Positions 1-9,915 of a DNA stretch of 64,000 nt are shown here, one piece after another. Numbering within the stretch: position 1 is the first letter of the stretch; every line of letters starts with the position of its first letter. The stretch spans positions 62,001 through 126,000 of the forward strand of contig NZ_JACBYS010000008.1 in NCBI RefSeq assembly GCF_013408245.1, read 5' to 3'. The DNA is from Duganella sp. 1224. Its GTDB lineage: Bacteria; Pseudomonadota; Gammaproteobacteria; Burkholderiales; Burkholderiaceae_D. The notes below the pieces were generated by a model. That model did no database searches. It saw only the letters and a list, made by a program, of their open reading frames with translations, and was not told where the DNA came from. The position numbers were made by a program, and so were the translations under genes.

Positions 1-491
1 AGCCGCACCGCGTGGAACTGGTCAGCGCCATCAACGACGTTGAATACTACGACGACAGCAAAGGCACCAACGTCGGCGCCACCGTGGCCGCGTTGAGTGG
101 TCTGGGCAAGGCCTTCACCGGCGACAACCAGCGCCTGCTGGTGATCCTCGGCGGCGACGGCAAAGGCCAGGACTTCGCGCCGCTGGCCGAACCGATGTCC
201 CGCTACGCCCGCGCCGCCCTGCTGATCGGCCGCGACGCGCCGCACATCCGCGCCGCGCTGGAGCAAGCCTCGCGCGAACAGGGCGCCGGGCTGCCCTACG
301 TGCTGGAAGACTGCGGCACCGACCTGCCGCGCGCCGTCAAGCGCGCCAGCGAACTGGCGCAAGCCGGCGACGCCGTGCTGCTGTCGCCCGCCTGCGCCAG
401 CATGGACATGTTCAAGAACTACGCGCATCGCGCCCAGGTGTTCATCGACGCCGTGCGCGACATCGCCCTCGACGCGGGACAGGAGATCTGA
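1..491 (+). CDS. murD: UDP-N-acetylmuramoylalanine--D-glutamate ligase MurD, C-terminal part (5' end outside window)
   Basis: This is the C-terminal domain of the cytoplasmic ligase that adds D-glutamate to UDP-MurNAc-L-Ala. The reading frame is open from the first bases, so the gene is cut by the window edge; the GTG at 12 is an internal Val codon. The stretch HRVELV, then YYDDSKGTN, then the GGDGKGQDF loop are typical of the MurD C-terminal domain. Its TGA overlaps the ftsW ATG by one base, so the two are probably translationally coupled. Identity also rests on its place ahead of ftsW-murG-murC. Confidence 0.95.
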   Translation, partial: PHRVELVSAINDVEYYDDSKGTNVGATVAALSGLGKAFTGDNQRLLVILGGDGKGQDFAPLAEPMSRYARAALLIGRDAPHIRAALEQASREQGAGLPYVLEDCGTDLPRAVKRASELAQAGDAVLLSPACASMDMFKNYAHRAQVFIDAVRDIALDAGQEI

Positions 492-1711
492 TGGCCTTCC
501 AGCTGCCGTTCCGCTTTGGCTCCTCATCGGCTGAAACGCCGATGGAGACGCGCGCGCGGCCATCGAAGATGATGGAATACGACCAGCCGCTGGTCTGGGT
601 TACGCTGCTGCTGATGCTGTTCGGGATGGTGATGGTCTACTCGGCCTCCATCTCGCTGCCCGACTCGCCCAAGTTCGCCGCCTACGTGCGCTGGCAAAAC
701 ACCTACTTCCTGCAGCGCCAGGCGATGTTCATCGCCGTGTCGCTGATTGCCGGCCTGTTTGTGTTCCGCATCCGCGTGGCCGACCTGCAGAAGGCTGCGC
801 CTTATCTGTTCATCGGCACGCTGGTGCTGCTGGTGGCGGTGCTGATTCCCGGCCTCGGCGTGGTGGTCAACGGCGGCCGCCGCTGGCTGTCGCTCAAGGT
901 GTTCAACGTGCAGCCGTCGGAGCTGATGAAAATAGTGGCGGTGCTGTACGCCGCCGACTACACGGTGCGCAAGCAGCAGTACATGCACAAGCTGACCAAG
1001 GGCTTCATGCCGATGGCGGCGGCGGTCGGCTTCGTCGGCCTGTTGCTGCTGCTGGAGCCGGACCTGGGCGCCTTCGGCGTAATCGTCTGCATCGCCATGG
1101 GCATCCTGTTCCTTGGCGGGATCAACGCCATCTGGTTCGGCGGCATCGGCGCCGTGCTGGTGGTGATCTTCGGCTCCATCATCGCGCTGTCCAAGTTCCG
1201 CCGCGAGCGCTACTTCGCCTACCTCAATCCGTGGGAAGAAGACAATGCGCTCAACAAGGCATACCAGCTGACGCACTCGCTGATCGCTTTCGGGCGCGGC
1301 GAGATTTTTGGCGTGGGCCTGGGCGGCAGCGTCGAAAAGCTGCACTACCTGCCGGAAGCGCACACCGACTTCCTGCTGGCGGTGATCGGCGAAGAACTCG
1401 GCCTGGCCGGCGTGCTGGTGGTGATCGCCATGTTCTATTGGATCATCAAGCGCGCCTTCGATATCGGCCGCCAGGCCATCGCCATCGACCAGACCTTCGC
1501 CGGCCTCACCGCCAAGGGCATTGGCATCTGGATCGGTGTGCAGACGTTTATCAATATGGGTGTGAACCTCGGCTTACTGCCAACCAAGGGCTTGACCCTG
1601 CCGCTGATGAGCTATGGCGGTACGGGCGTTGTGATTAACTGCGTCGGACTCGCGATCCTGCTCCGGATCGACTACGAGAACCGGGTCCTGATGCGTGGTG
1701 GCAGACTATGA
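491..1711 (+). CDS. ftsW: Lipid II-polymerising SEDS protein FtsW
   Basis: FtsW is the septal peptidoglycan glycosyltransferase that works with FtsI in the divisome at the inner membrane. The protein is 406 aa, with a short cytoplasmic N-terminus and about ten hydrophobic segments. SEDS landmarks are visible: GGRRWLSL after the third or fourth helix, QPSELMK, EPDLG, the extracellular [15 protein letters not shown] loop and the C-terminal LPLMSYGG. It lies between murD and murG, overlapping both by 1-4 bases, as in other Burkholderiales. Confidence 0.97.
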   Translation: MAFQLPFRFGSSSAETPMETRARPSKMMEYDQPLVWVTLLLMLFGMVMVYSASISLPDSPKFAAYVRWQNTYFLQRQAMFIAVSLIAGLFVFRIRVADLQKAAPYLFIGTLVLLVAVLIPGLGVVVNGGRRWLSLKVFNVQPSELMKIVAVLYAADYTVRKQQYMHKLTKGFMPMAAAVGFVGLLLLLEPDLGAFGVIVCIAMGILFLGGINAIWFGGIGAVLVVIFGSIIALSKFRRERYFAYLNPWEEDNALNKAYQLTHSLIAFGRGEIFGVGLGGSVEKLHYLPEAHTDFLLAVIGEELGLAGVLVVIAMFYWIIKRAFDIGRQAIAIDQTFAGLTAKGIGIWIGVQTFINMGVNLGLLPTKGLTLPLMSYGGTGVVINCVGLAILLRIDYENRVLMRGGRL

Positions 1712-2775
1712 AACGACTGATGATTATGGCGGCCGGCACCGGCGGCCATATTTTCCCCGGCCTGGCGATCGCGCAAACCATGCGCGCGCGCGGCTGGGAA
1801 GTGAGCTGGCTGGGCACCTCCACCGGCATGGAGCAGGACCTGGTGCCGAAGCACGGCATCAGCATGGACAGCATCAACTTCACCGGCATGCGCGGCAAGG
1901 GCATCAAGCACTCGCTGGGCGGCGCGCTGAAGATGATCAAGGCATTCGCCGACTGCTTCGGCTTCATCGGCCGCCGCAAGCCGGACGTGGTAATGGGCAT
2001 GGGCGGCTACGTCACCGTGCCGGGCGGCCTGATGTCGCGCCTGCGCGGCACGCCGCTGGTGCTGGTAAATGCCGACGCCGCGCTGCTGCTGTCAAACAAA
2101 ACGCTGGTGCCGTTCGCCGGCCGCGTGTGTTTTGGCTTCCCGGCCAACTTCGGCAGCGCCGCCGGCAAGGCGGTGGTCACCGGCAACCCGGTGCGCAAGG
2201 AGATCCTGGATATGGCGCCGCCGGACCAGCGTTTCGCCGGCCGCGAAGGCCCGCTGCGCGTCCTGGTGGTGGGCGGCAGCCTGGGCGCCAAGGCGCTGAA
2301 CGACAGCCTGCCGGCGGCGCTGGCGCTGATTCCGGAAGCACAGCGGCCGATCGTGACGCACCAGTCGGGCAAGAAGAATATCGACGCGCTGCGCGCCGCG
2401 TATCAGCAGGCCGGTGTGACGGCCAACGTGGTCGACTTCATCGACGACATGGCGGCGGCTTACAGTGTCGCGGACCTGGTGATCTGCCGCGCCGGCGCCA
2501 TCACCGTGTCCGAGCTGACGGCGGCCGGCGTGGCCAGCGTGCTGGTGCCGTTCATGGCGTCGACCACCAGCCACCAGCGCGACAACGCGCAGTGGATGGC
2601 GAAACAGAAAGCGGCGATCCACATGCCGCAAACGGAATTGAGCGCGCAATCGGTTGCGACGCTGTTGGAAACGCTGACCCGCGCGTCCTGCCTGGCCATG
2701 GCCAACGCGGCGCGCGAGGTCGGCAAGCGCGATTCGAATGAAGCAATCGCTAAAGTATTGGAAGAACTGGCATGA
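1708..2775 (+). CDS. murG: UDP-GlcNAc transferase MurG (lipid I to lipid II)
   Basis: MurG transfers GlcNAc from UDP-GlcNAc to lipid I on the cytoplasmic face of the membrane, making lipid II. The 355 aa length is normal. The N-terminal glycine loop [12 protein letters not shown] (about residues 9-20), the VMGMGGYV motif, the second glycine loop [12 protein letters not shown] and the C-terminal [12 protein letters not shown] motif are all present. The start ATG overlaps the ftsW stop (ATGA), and the stop overlaps murC the same way. Confidence 0.97.
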   Translation: MKRLMIMAAGTGGHIFPGLAIAQTMRARGWEVSWLGTSTGMEQDLVPKHGISMDSINFTGMRGKGIKHSLGGALKMIKAFADCFGFIGRRKPDVVMGMGGYVTVPGGLMSRLRGTPLVLVNADAALLLSNKTLVPFAGRVCFGFPANFGSAAGKAVVTGNPVRKEILDMAPPDQRFAGREGPLRVLVVGGSLGAKALNDSLPAALALIPEAQRPIVTHQSGKKNIDALRAAYQQAGVTANVVDFIDDMAAAYSVADLVICRAGAITVSELTAAGVASVLVPFMASTTSHQRDNAQWMAKQKAAIHMPQTELSAQSVATLLETLTRASCLAMANAAREVGKRDSNEAIAKVLEELA

Positions 2776-4163
2776 AGCATAAGGTACAGAACATACACTT
2801 CGTCGGCATCGGCGGCAGCGGCATGAGCGGCATCGCGGAAGTGCTGCTCACGCTGGGCTACAGCGTGTCCGGCTCGGACCTGGGCAGCAACGCGGTGACC
2901 CAGCGCCTGGCCGACATGGGCGCGACCGTGTATCAGGGCCACGCGGCGGAAAACATCGGCAAGGCCGATGCCGTCGTGACCTCGACCGCTGTGCAGCAGG
3001 ACAATCCCGAAGTAGTGGCGGCGCGCAGCCGCAAGATTCCCATCGTCCCGCGCGCGGTGATGCTGGGCGAGTTGATGCGCCTGAAGCGCGGCATCGCCAT
3101 TGCCGGCACCCACGGCAAGACCACCACTACCAGCCTGGTGGCGTCGGTGCTGGCGCAGGGCGGGCTGGACCCGACCTTCGTCATCGGCGGCCGCCTGACC
3201 AGCGCCGGCGCCAACGCCAAGCTGGGCACTGGCGATTACCTGGTGGCCGAAGCCGACGAGTCGGACGCCTCGTTCCTGAACCTGACGCCGATGATCGAAG
3301 TGATCACGAACATCGACGCCGACCACATGGAAACCTACGAGCACGATTTCGAGAAGCTCAAGCAGGCCTTCGTCCATTTCACGCACCGCCTGCCGTTCTA
3401 CGGCCGCGCCATGTTGTGCATCGACGATCCGCATGTGCGTTCGATCCTGCCGCACGTCACCAAGCCGGTCACCACCTACGGCTTTGCCGAAGACGCCGAA
3501 GTGCGCGCCGTGAACGCGCGCGCGGTCGGCACCGAGATGCACTTCACCGTCAAGCAGGAAGGCTATCCGGACCTGGACGTGGTGCTGAACCAGCCGGGCA
3601 TGCACAACGTGCAGAACGCCTGCTCGGCCGTGGCCATCGCCCGCGAGATCAACATCCCGGACAGCGCCACGCAGGCCGGCCTGGCCGGTTTCGCCGGCGT
3701 CGGCCGCCGCTTCACCAAGTACGGCGAAGTGGCGATTCCGGCCGGCGGCACCTTTACGCTGGTGGACGATTTCGGCCACCACCCGCTGGAAATGGAAGTG
3801 ACCATGGCCGCCGCGCGCGCCGCCTATCCGGGCCGCCGTCTGGTGCTGGCCTTCCAGCCGCACCGCTACAGCCGCACGCGCGACCTGTTCGAGGACTTCG
3901 TCAAGGTGCTCGGCACGCCGGACGTGCTGGTGCTGGGCGAAGTGTATGCCGCCGGCGAGGCGCCGGTGGTGGCGGCCGACGGCCGCGCGCTGGCGCACGC
4001 CTTGCGCGCGCGCGGCAAGACGGAACCGATTTTTGTTGAGGCCATCGGCGATATGCCGGAGACCATCATGGGCGTGGTGCGCGACGGCGACGTCGTGATG
4101 ACCATGGGCGCAGGCTCGATCAGCGGCGTCCCGGCCAAACTGACTAATTATCCAAAGGTCTGA
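2772..4163 (+). CDS. murC: UDP-N-acetylmuramate--L-alanine ligase MurC
   Basis: MurC adds the first amino acid (L-Ala) to UDP-MurNAc in the cytoplasm. At 463 aa it has the full three-domain Mur ligase layout: an N-terminal UDP-binding Rossmann fold (GIGGSGMSG), the ATP loop GTHGKTTT at residues 112-119, the central EADESDASF motif and the VDDFGHHP motif that starts the C-terminal domain. It overlaps murG by 4 bases and is followed two bases later by ddl. Confidence 0.98.
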   Translation: MKHKVQNIHFVGIGGSGMSGIAEVLLTLGYSVSGSDLGSNAVTQRLADMGATVYQGHAAENIGKADAVVTSTAVQQDNPEVVAARSRKIPIVPRAVMLGELMRLKRGIAIAGTHGKTTTTSLVASVLAQGGLDPTFVIGGRLTSAGANAKLGTGDYLVAEADESDASFLNLTPMIEVITNIDADHMETYEHDFEKLKQAFVHFTHRLPFYGRAMLCIDDPHVRSILPHVTKPVTTYGFAEDAEVRAVNARAVGTEMHFTVKQEGYPDLDVVLNQPGMHNVQNACSAVAIAREINIPDSATQAGLAGFAGVGRRFTKYGEVAIPAGGTFTLVDDFGHHPLEMEVTMAAARAAYPGRRLVLAFQPHRYSRTRDLFEDFVKVLGTPDVLVLGEVYAAGEAPVVAADGRALAHALRARGKTEPIFVEAIGDMPETIMGVVRDGDVVMTMGAGSISGVPAKLTNYPKV

Positions 4164-4165
4164 AC

Positions 4166-5137
4166 GTGAGTACCCTCGTTAATCCATTAAGCGCACAAGA
4201 CGCAAAAGCATTCGGCAAGGTTGGCGTGCTGTTTGGCGGCCGCTCGGCCGAGCGCGAAGTGTCCAATATGTCCGGCGCCGGCGTGCTGGCCGCACTGCAG
4301 AGCAAGGGCATCGATGCCCACGCCTTCGATCCGGGCCAGCGCTCGCTGGCCGAGCTGGCGGCGGAAGAATTCGACCGCGTATTCATCGCGCTGCACGGCC
4401 GCTACGGCGAGGACGGCAGCCTGCAGGGCGCGCTGGAGCTGCTCGGCATTCCCTACACCGGCAGTGGCGTGATGGCCAGCGCGGTGGGCATGGACAAGAT
4501 CACCACCAAGATCGTGTGGCTCAACGCCGGCCTGCCGACGCCGCGCTACGCGGTGCTGAACGCGCAGTCCGACCTGGCCGCCACCGCCGCTGATCTGGGC
4601 CTGCCGCTGATCGTCAAGCCGCCGCACGAGGGCTCGACCATCGGCATCACCAAGGTGACCGAGGCGGGCGGCTTCCAGGCCGCCTACGACAAGGCCGCCG
4701 CGCTGGACGATGCGGTGCTGGCCGAGGAATTTGTCACCGGCCGCGAATTCACGGTCGCCATCCTGGGCGGCGGCGCCAGCGCGCGCGCGCTGCCGGTGGT
4801 GGAGATCGTGGCGCCGGAAGGCAATTACGATTACCAGAACAAGTACTTCACCGACGACACCAAGTATTTCTGCCCGGCCGCGCTGCCTGAAGCGTTGAGC
4901 GAGGAAATGCGCCGCATCGCGGTGGACGCCTACCGCGCGCTCGGCTGCGAGGGCTGGGGACGGGTGGACGTGCTGCTGCGCGAACGCGACCAGAAGCCGT
5001 TCCTGCTGGAGGTGAACACCTCGCCCGGCATGACCGGCCACTCGCTGGTGCCGATGGCGGCGCGCGCGGAAGGCATCAGCTATGAAGACCTGTGCGTGGA
5101 GATCCTGCGCAGCGCGCGTTTGAAGATGAAGGGATAA
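4166..5137 (+). CDS. ddl: D-alanine--D-alanine ligase
   Basis: This ATP-grasp enzyme makes the D-Ala-D-Ala dipeptide for peptidoglycan. The protein is 323 aa, with the N-terminal [14 protein letters not shown] motif, the LHGRYGEDG motif, the ATP-grasp [10 protein letters not shown] stretch and the C-terminal [15 protein letters not shown] signature. The start is a GTG two bases after the murC stop; AAGG about eight bases upstream is a fair ribosome site. Its position between murC and ftsQ is that of the ddlB type. Confidence 0.97.
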   Translation: MSTLVNPLSAQDAKAFGKVGVLFGGRSAEREVSNMSGAGVLAALQSKGIDAHAFDPGQRSLAELAAEEFDRVFIALHGRYGEDGSLQGALELLGIPYTGSGVMASAVGMDKITTKIVWLNAGLPTPRYAVLNAQSDLAATAADLGLPLIVKPPHEGSTIGITKVTEAGGFQAAYDKAAALDDAVLAEEFVTGREFTVAILGGGASARALPVVEIVAPEGNYDYQNKYFTDDTKYFCPAALPEALSEEMRRIAVDAYRALGCEGWGRVDVLLRERDQKPFLLEVNTSPGMTGHSLVPMAARAEGISYEDLCVEILRSARLKMKG

Positions 5138-5144
5138 GCAGTAG

Positions 5145-5945
5145 ATGTGGCAAGACGCGAAGGCTTTGAATGCGACCGCCAGTGGCATCTTTGCGATGAC
5201 GCTGCTGGCCTGCATAGCAGCCGGCGTGTGGTGGGTGTCGCAGCGGCCGATGTTCAACCTGCGCACCATCCGTATCGAGAGTATCGGGCAGGACGAGTTA
5301 AGGCATGTGAATCACCTGACGCTGCGTAACAACACGTTGGGCCGCATCAAGGGCAACTTCTTCACCACCAACCTGGACGCGGTGCGCCAGGCGTTCGAGT
5401 CGGTGCCCTGGGTACGCCGCGCCACCGTGCGGCGCGAATGGCCGGACCAGCTGATCGTGGCGCTGGAGGAGCATGAGGCGCTGGGCACGTGGGGCGAGGA
5501 TGGCAGGCTGCTGTCGACCAAGGGCGACGTGTTCACCGCCAACCTGGCCGAGGCGGAAGAGGATCACGCGCTGCCGGAGTTTGACGGGCCGGAAGGCAGC
5601 GAGAAGGAAGTGCTGTCGCGCTACGGCGAGTTGCGCAACTGGTTTGCGCCGCTGAAGCTGGTGCCGCAGGCGCTGTCGCTGTCCAGCCGCTACGCGTGGA
5701 CGGTGAAGCTGGACAACGGGATGAGCGTGGCACTGGGACGGGAACAGACCAGCACCACGTTGCGGGAAAGGGTGGACCGGCTGGTGGGGATTTATCCGCA
5801 GCTGGTGGAGCATTTGCCCGATATAGAAACGATCGACATGCGGTACCAGAACGGTCTGGCATTGAGCGCGCGGGGGCTGAAGCTACCCGCGGAAGGCGCC
5901 AAGCCAAAACCATTAGTGAAGAAAAAACCGGACACCAAAGCATAA
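5145..5945 (+). CDS. ftsQ: Cell division protein FtsQ
   Basis: FtsQ is a bitopic inner-membrane divisome protein that links FtsB/FtsL to the cytoplasmic ring proteins. The 266 aa sequence has a short cytoplasmic tail, one membrane segment (about residues 14-31), then a POTRA domain (FNLRTIRIES onward) and a beta domain with VPWVRRATVRREWPDQL, a well-conserved FtsQ motif. The C-terminus is a Lys/Pro-rich tail. It follows ddl by seven bases and precedes ftsA. Confidence 0.95.
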   Translation: MWQDAKALNATASGIFAMTLLACIAAGVWWVSQRPMFNLRTIRIESIGQDELRHVNHLTLRNNTLGRIKGNFFTTNLDAVRQAFESVPWVRRATVRREWPDQLIVALEEHEALGTWGEDGRLLSTKGDVFTANLAEAEEDHALPEFDGPEGSEKEVLSRYGELRNWFAPLKLVPQALSLSSRYAWTVKLDNGMSVALGREQTSTTLRERVDRLVGIYPQLVEHLPDIETIDMRYQNGLALSARGLKLPAEGAKPKPLVKKKPDTKA

Positions 5946-5963
5946 CTAGCAGGCAGAGAAGAA

Positions 5964-7196
5964 ATGACTAAAGACGCGAAAAACCTGATCGTCGGCCTCG
6001 ATATCGGCACCTCCAAGGTGGTGGCCGTGGTGGCCGAGGTGATGGGCGACGGACGCCACGAAGTGATCGGCCTGGGCCAGCACGAATCGCGCGGCCTGAA
6101 AAAAGGTGTGGTGGTCAACATCGAGGCGACCGTGGAATCAATCCAGCGCGCGCTGGAAGAGGCGGAGCTGATGGCTGACTGCAAGATCCGCAATGTCTAC
6201 GCGGGCATCGCGGGCAGCCATATCCGCAGCTTCAATTCGAGCGGCATGGTGGCGATCAAGGACAAGGAAGTGACGGCGACCGACGTAGCGCGCGTCATTG
6301 AAACGGCAAAGGCGGTTAACATTCCGACCGACCAGCAACTGCTGCACACGGTGCCGCAGGAGTTCATCGTCGACAGCCAGGAAGATGTGCGCGAGCCGAT
6401 CGGCATGAGCGGCATCCGGCTGGAGGTGAAGGTGCACATCGTCACCGGCGCGGTGTCGGCGGTGCAGAACATCGTCAAGTGCGTGCGCCGCTGCGGCCTG
6501 GAAGTGTCGGACCTGATCCTGCAACCGATGGCCTCCGCCGACGCGGTGCTGACCGGCGACGAGAAGGAGCTGGGCGTGGTGCTGATCGACATCGGCGGCG
6601 GCACCACCGACGTGGCGGTGTTCTCGGACGGCGCGATCCGCCACACGGCCGTGATCCCGATCGCCGGCGACCAGATCACTAACGACATCGCCATGGCGCT
6701 GCGCACCCCGACCACCGAGGCGGAAGAGATCAAGATCCGCTACGGCGTGGCCAAGCAAGTGCTGGCCGATCCGGGCGAATCGCTGGAGGTGCCGGGCCTG
6801 GGCGACCGCGGTCCGCGCAACCTGTCGCGCCAGGCGCTGGCCGCCGTCATCGAGCCGCGCGTGGAAGAGCTGTTCGCGATGGTGCACCAGGTGGTGCGCG
6901 AGTCGGGCTATGAAGGCGTGCTGTCGTCGGGCATCGTGCTGACCGGCGGCACCTCGATCATGCCGGGCATGGTCGAGATGGCGGAAGACATTTTCCTCAA
7001 GCCGGCGCGCCTGGGCACGCCGGACTACCGTGGCCAGCTGGCCGACGTGGTGCGCAGCCCGCGCTACGCGACCGTGCTTGGCCTGTTGCAGGAAGCGAAA
7101 AAGCAGTACCTGCGTGGCCACATCGTCACGCGGCAGGATGGATCGGTAAAGGCAGTCTGGCAGCGCATGAAGGAATGGTTCCTCGGGAACTTCTGA
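5964..7196 (+). CDS. ftsA: Cell division protein FtsA
   Basis: FtsA is an actin-like ATPase that tethers FtsZ to the inner membrane. At 410 aa it shows GLDIGTSKV (phosphate 1), the SHIRSFNSSG region of subdomain 1C, VVLIDIGGGTTDVAVF (phosphate 2) and the GIVLTGGTS adenosine motif. The C-terminal end (VWQRMKEWFLGNF) is the amphipathic membrane-targeting helix. An AGAAG ribosome site precedes the ATG. Confidence 0.98.
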   Translation: MTKDAKNLIVGLDIGTSKVVAVVAEVMGDGRHEVIGLGQHESRGLKKGVVVNIEATVESIQRALEEAELMADCKIRNVYAGIAGSHIRSFNSSGMVAIKDKEVTATDVARVIETAKAVNIPTDQQLLHTVPQEFIVDSQEDVREPIGMSGIRLEVKVHIVTGAVSAVQNIVKCVRRCGLEVSDLILQPMASADAVLTGDEKELGVVLIDIGGGTTDVAVFSDGAIRHTAVIPIAGDQITNDIAMALRTPTTEAEEIKIRYGVAKQVLADPGESLEVPGLGDRGPRNLSRQALAAVIEPRVEELFAMVHQVVRESGYEGVLSSGIVLTGGTSIMPGMVEMAEDIFLKPARLGTPDYRGQLADVVRSPRYATVLGLLQEAKKQYLRGHIVTRQDGSVKAVWQRMKEWFLGNF

Positions 7197-7322
7197 GGTA
7201 CAGGTAACGCACGGGTAACACGTTAAAAATTTTTTATATTAAACCGCAGTTTTCAATCTCCAGTTCTCCTACAATTATGAGGACTGGCGCTTGAAAACCG
7301 CATTCTGATAGGGAGTCACATC
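7197..7322 (+). promoter_or_regulatory. ftsA-ftsZ intergenic AT-rich leader, probable ftsZ promoter
   Basis: This 126-base gap is much more AT-rich than its surroundings. It holds two direct GGTAAC copies (7203-7208 and 7214-7219, one helical turn apart), a TATATT at 7235-7240 and a TACAAT at 7270-7275, both usable as -10 boxes, though no good -35 is seen for either. AGGGAG at 7311-7316 is the ribosome site of ftsZ. A separate ftsZ promoter here is usual in proteobacteria; the exact boxes are a guess. Confidence 0.4.
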
Positions 7323-8549
7323 ATGGAGTTCGATATGGTCGATAACGCAGCTTTGGGCACCGTCATCAAGGTCGTCGGGGTCGGCGGTGCGGGTGGCAAT
7401 GCGGTGCAGCACATGATCAACAAGGGCATGTCGGGCGTCGAGTTCATCGCCGCCAACACCGACGCGCAGGCACTGGCCACGTCCAAGGCCGACAACATCA
7501 TCCAGATCGGCGACACCGGCCTGGGCGCCGGCATGAAGCCGGACGTCGGCCGCAAGCTGGCGGAAGAATCGCGTCAGCGCATCGAGGACTCGCTGCGCGG
7601 CGCGCACATGGTGTTCATCGCCGCCGGCATGGGCGGCGGCACCGGCACCGGCGCCGCGCCGATCGTGGCGGAAGTGGCCAAGTCGCTGGGCGCGCTGACG
7701 GTTGCCGTGGTATCGAAGCCGTTCTCGCACGAAGGCCAGAAGTGCATGGACATCGCCGACGAGGGTCTGGAACAGCTGTCGGCCAACGTCGACTCGCTGA
7801 TCGTCATCCTGAACGAGAAGCTGGAAGAGATCTACGAAGACGAGTCGTTGATCGAATGGCTGCAGCACGCCGACGATGTGCTGAACAACGCCGTTGCCGG
7901 TATCGCCGAGATCATCAACGTGCCGGGCCACATCAACGTCGACTTCAACGACGTCAAGACCATCATGGGCGAGCAGGGCAAGGCGATGATGGGCACCGCC
8001 ACCGCGTCCGGCGTCGACCGCGCGCGTATCGCCGCCGAGCAGGCCGTGGCCTCGCCGCTGCTGGACGGCGTCGACCTGTCGGGTGCACGCGGCGTGCTGG
8101 TCAACGTCACCGCCTCGCGCGGCCTGAAGGGCAAGGAGATCAAGGAAGTCATGGCCGCCGTGCGCGCCTTCGCCGCGCCGGACGCGTCGATCGCGCAGGG
8201 CATCGCCTACGACGACGACATGGGCGACAACATCCGCGTGACCGTGGTGGCCACCGGCCTGGGCAAGGCCAAGAAGCACGTGCAACTGGTGCCGCAACAG
8301 ATGCTGCGCACCGGCACCCACAACAGCCCGATGATGCCATCGGCTGCCATGGGCGGCGCGGCTGCGGCGCAAGGCCTGTCGATGGGCGCGGCCGGCGGCA
8401 TGGGCGGCGGCGCATCGCCAGCCTTCGACGGCATGAAGGCGCCTGCCGTGTGGCGTCGCGAGTCGGCCTCGGAGCAGGTGCGCGCGATGGAAAAGAACGG
8501 CATGGAAACCTACGACATTCCTGCGTTCCTGCGCAAACAGGCCGATTAA
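7323..8549 (+). CDS. ftsZ: Cell division GTPase FtsZ
   Basis: FtsZ is the tubulin-like GTPase that forms the Z ring. At 408 aa it has the N-terminal GVGGAGGNAV nucleotide loop, the tubulin signature GGGTGTGAA at residues 104-112, the T7 loop around NVDFNDVKTIM, a variable Gly/Ala/Met-rich linker (about 330-380) and the conserved C-terminal tail DIPAFLRKQ that binds FtsA and ZapD. The start follows a clear AGGGAG; the second in-frame Met at residue 5 is the less likely start. Confidence 0.99.
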   Translation: MEFDMVDNAALGTVIKVVGVGGAGGNAVQHMINKGMSGVEFIAANTDAQALATSKADNIIQIGDTGLGAGMKPDVGRKLAEESRQRIEDSLRGAHMVFIAAGMGGGTGTGAAPIVAEVAKSLGALTVAVVSKPFSHEGQKCMDIADEGLEQLSANVDSLIVILNEKLEEIYEDESLIEWLQHADDVLNNAVAGIAEIINVPGHINVDFNDVKTIMGEQGKAMMGTATASGVDRARIAAEQAVASPLLDGVDLSGARGVLVNVTASRGLKGKEIKEVMAAVRAFAAPDASIAQGIAYDDDMGDNIRVTVVATGLGKAKKHVQLVPQQMLRTGTHNSPMMPSAAMGGAAAAQGLSMGAAGGMGGGASPAFDGMKAPAVWRRESASEQVRAMEKNGMETYDIPAFLRKQAD

Positions 8550-8574
8550 GGCATACTGCCGGTTCTATTCCGGG

Positions 8575-8603
8575 AAAAGCCGCACCTCGGTGCGGCTTTT
8601 TTT
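8575..8603 (+). terminator. Rho-independent terminator after ftsZ
   Basis: A near-perfect hairpin (AAAAGCCGCAC at 8575-8585 pairing with GTGCGGCTTTT at 8590-8600, four-base loop) is followed directly by a T run. It ends the division cluster. Confidence 0.9.
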
Positions 8604-8633
8604 ACATCCATACTGATAAATAGGGAGTCATCC

Positions 8634-9137
8634 ATGACCATCAAGATCGGCGACCAGCTGCCGGAAGGCACGCTGTCCGAATACATCGAAATCGAAACCG
8701 AAGGCTGCTCGCTGGGCCCGAATACCTTCAATGTGCAGGATCTGGTGAAGGGCAAGACCATCGCCATCTTCGGCCTGCCAGGCGCCTTCACGCCCACCTG
8801 CTCGGCGCAGCACGTGCCGGGTTACGTCCAGCACGCGGAAGAACTCAAAGCCAAGGGCGTGGATGAAATCTGGTGCATCTCGGTCAACGACGCCTTCGTG
8901 ATGGGCGCGTGGGGCCGCGACCAGAAAGCCACCGGCATCGTCCGCTTCATGGCCGACGGCAATGCCGCCTACTCCAAGGCACTGGGCCTGGACGCCGACT
9001 TTAGCAAGTTCGGCATGGGCACCCGCTCGCAGCGCTACTCGCTGCTGGCAGTAGACGGCGTGGTCAAGCAACTGAACGTCGAACAGGGCGGCAAGTTTGA
9101 AGTGTCCAACGCTGAAACCCTGCTGGGTCAGCTGTAA
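8634..9137 (+). CDS. Peroxiredoxin (Prx5-type)
   Basis: This is a thiol peroxidase that reduces H2O2 and organic hydroperoxides in the cytoplasm. The 167 aa protein has the Prx signature PGAFTPTCS with the peroxidatic Cys at residue 56, and WGRDQKATG further on, as in the Prx5 subgroup. Cys25 and Cys80 are other cysteines. GGGAG upstream is a good ribosome site. It is a stand-alone unit between two terminators. A peroxiredoxin just after ftsZ is common in this group (from memory). Confidence 0.93.
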   Translation: MTIKIGDQLPEGTLSEYIEIETEGCSLGPNTFNVQDLVKGKTIAIFGLPGAFTPTCSAQHVPGYVQHAEELKAKGVDEIWCISVNDAFVMGAWGRDQKATGIVRFMADGNAAYSKALGLDADFSKFGMGTRSQRYSLLAVDGVVKQLNVEQGGKFEVSNAETLLGQL

Positions 9138-9145
9138 TCCCCAAG

Positions 9146-9167
9146 ACGGCGCCGCGGGCGCCGTTTT
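9146..9167 (+). terminator. Terminator between the convergent peroxiredoxin and DUF2244 genes
   Basis: ACGGCGCC (9146-9153) pairs with GGCGCCGT (9157-9164) around a GCG loop, followed by TTTT. It sits just past the peroxiredoxin stop and 15 bases before the end of the opposite gene. Confidence 0.75.
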
Positions 9168-9181
9168 ACTTTGAGCCACCG

Positions 9182-9670
9182 TTATCGTTGGGCGCCGCCG
9201 GCATGCCGGGGCCCGATCACGTCGAGGTAGGCGCTCAGTTCGCGCGCGAGCTGGTAGCGCTGGGCGGAGGGCAGGAATTCGCCGAGCTTGACGTTGGCGC
9301 CGGCGGCAATCAGGCGCACCGGGTCGCTGTCGCGTTGTGGCGGCAGCAGTCGGGTGGCCAGCGGCGGCACGCGGATGTGGCACCGGCAGCGGGCGCGGCG
9401 CTGTTCGATGGTGATGCCGTTGGGCGAGATGATGATGCGGTCGTAGTCGGCCGCGTGGCGGGCGTGGTGGCGCAGGCACAGCGCGACCACCGTCATTTCC
9501 AGCAGCGCGTAAGCCAGCATGTACCAGTAGCCCCACCACAGGAACGCCCCGGTCAACGTCAGCGACGGGATGCAGATGGCCGCGAACAGCTGCGCCAGCT
9601 GGCGCTGGCTCAGGCTGTGGCGGCGTTGCAGCAGCCAGCTGCGGTGCTCCGGCGGTTCATCGCGGGGCAT
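9182..9670 (-). CDS. DUF2244 domain membrane protein
   Basis: The protein is 162 aa, with a polar N-terminus, two adjacent hydrophobic helices (about residues 25-65), then the motif CLRHHARHAADYDRI followed by a small soluble domain. That layout (two helices, then HARH..DYDRI and a GITIEQ strand) is DUF2244, of unknown function. Only 12 bases separate its start from the stop of a decayed cytochrome c oxidase subunit I relic in the same orientation, so it was probably once the next gene in a cox cluster. That link is inferred. Confidence 0.75.
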   Translation of the reverse strand: MPRDEPPEHRSWLLQRRHSLSQRQLAQLFAAICIPSLTLTGAFLWWGYWYMLAYALLEMTVVALCLRHHARHAADYDRIIISPNGITIEQRRARCRCHIRVPPLATRLLPPQRDSDPVRLIAAGANVKLGEFLPSAQRYQLARELSAYLDVIGPRHAGGAQR

Positions 9671-9682
9671 GGCGTTCTCGTG

Positions 9683-9915
9683 TCAGACCACTTGCGGTGG
9701 CGTGTCGAATGTGTGGTGCGGCGCCGGGCTGGGCACCGTCCACGCCAGGCCATCGGCGCCGGACGGTGGGCAAGACGATGGCAAAGACAAAGTATACCTG
9801 CGTCAGCCGAACAGGAACGCGCCGGTGTGTCCGTCCGCGTACGCGGCGTCGATGGTGCCCATGCTAGTCTCCCCTCCGACCAGGCCCGCGGCGTCGGCCA
9901 CGCGCCGGCTATGCC
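9683..9915 (-). pseudogene. Relic of the 3' end of a cytochrome c oxidase subunit I gene
   Basis: No intact frame is present, but on the minus strand three short pieces appear in the right order for the end of COX1: a GMPRR-VAD-like stretch near 9880-9915 (needing indels), GAFLFG at 9822-9805, then, after a one-base shift, LTQVYFVFAIVLPTVRR (last helix), then, after a second shift, AWTVPSPAPHHTF and a TGA at 9683-9685. The W-T-x-PSPxPxHTF tail is a hallmark of COX1. The relic begins where the methyltransferase ends and lies directly upstream of the DUF2244 gene. A 19-codon ORF inside it (9862-9803), with an SD-like GGAGGGGAG, is probably not a gene. Confidence 0.65.

Noticed and set aside
524-1363. 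279-residue open frame antisense to ftsW
   Set aside because: Gln/His/Asp-rich shadow of membrane-protein codons.
9803-9862. 19-codon ORF preceded by GGAGGGGAG
   Set aside because: It falls inside the COX1 relic and is better read as part of that decayed frame.
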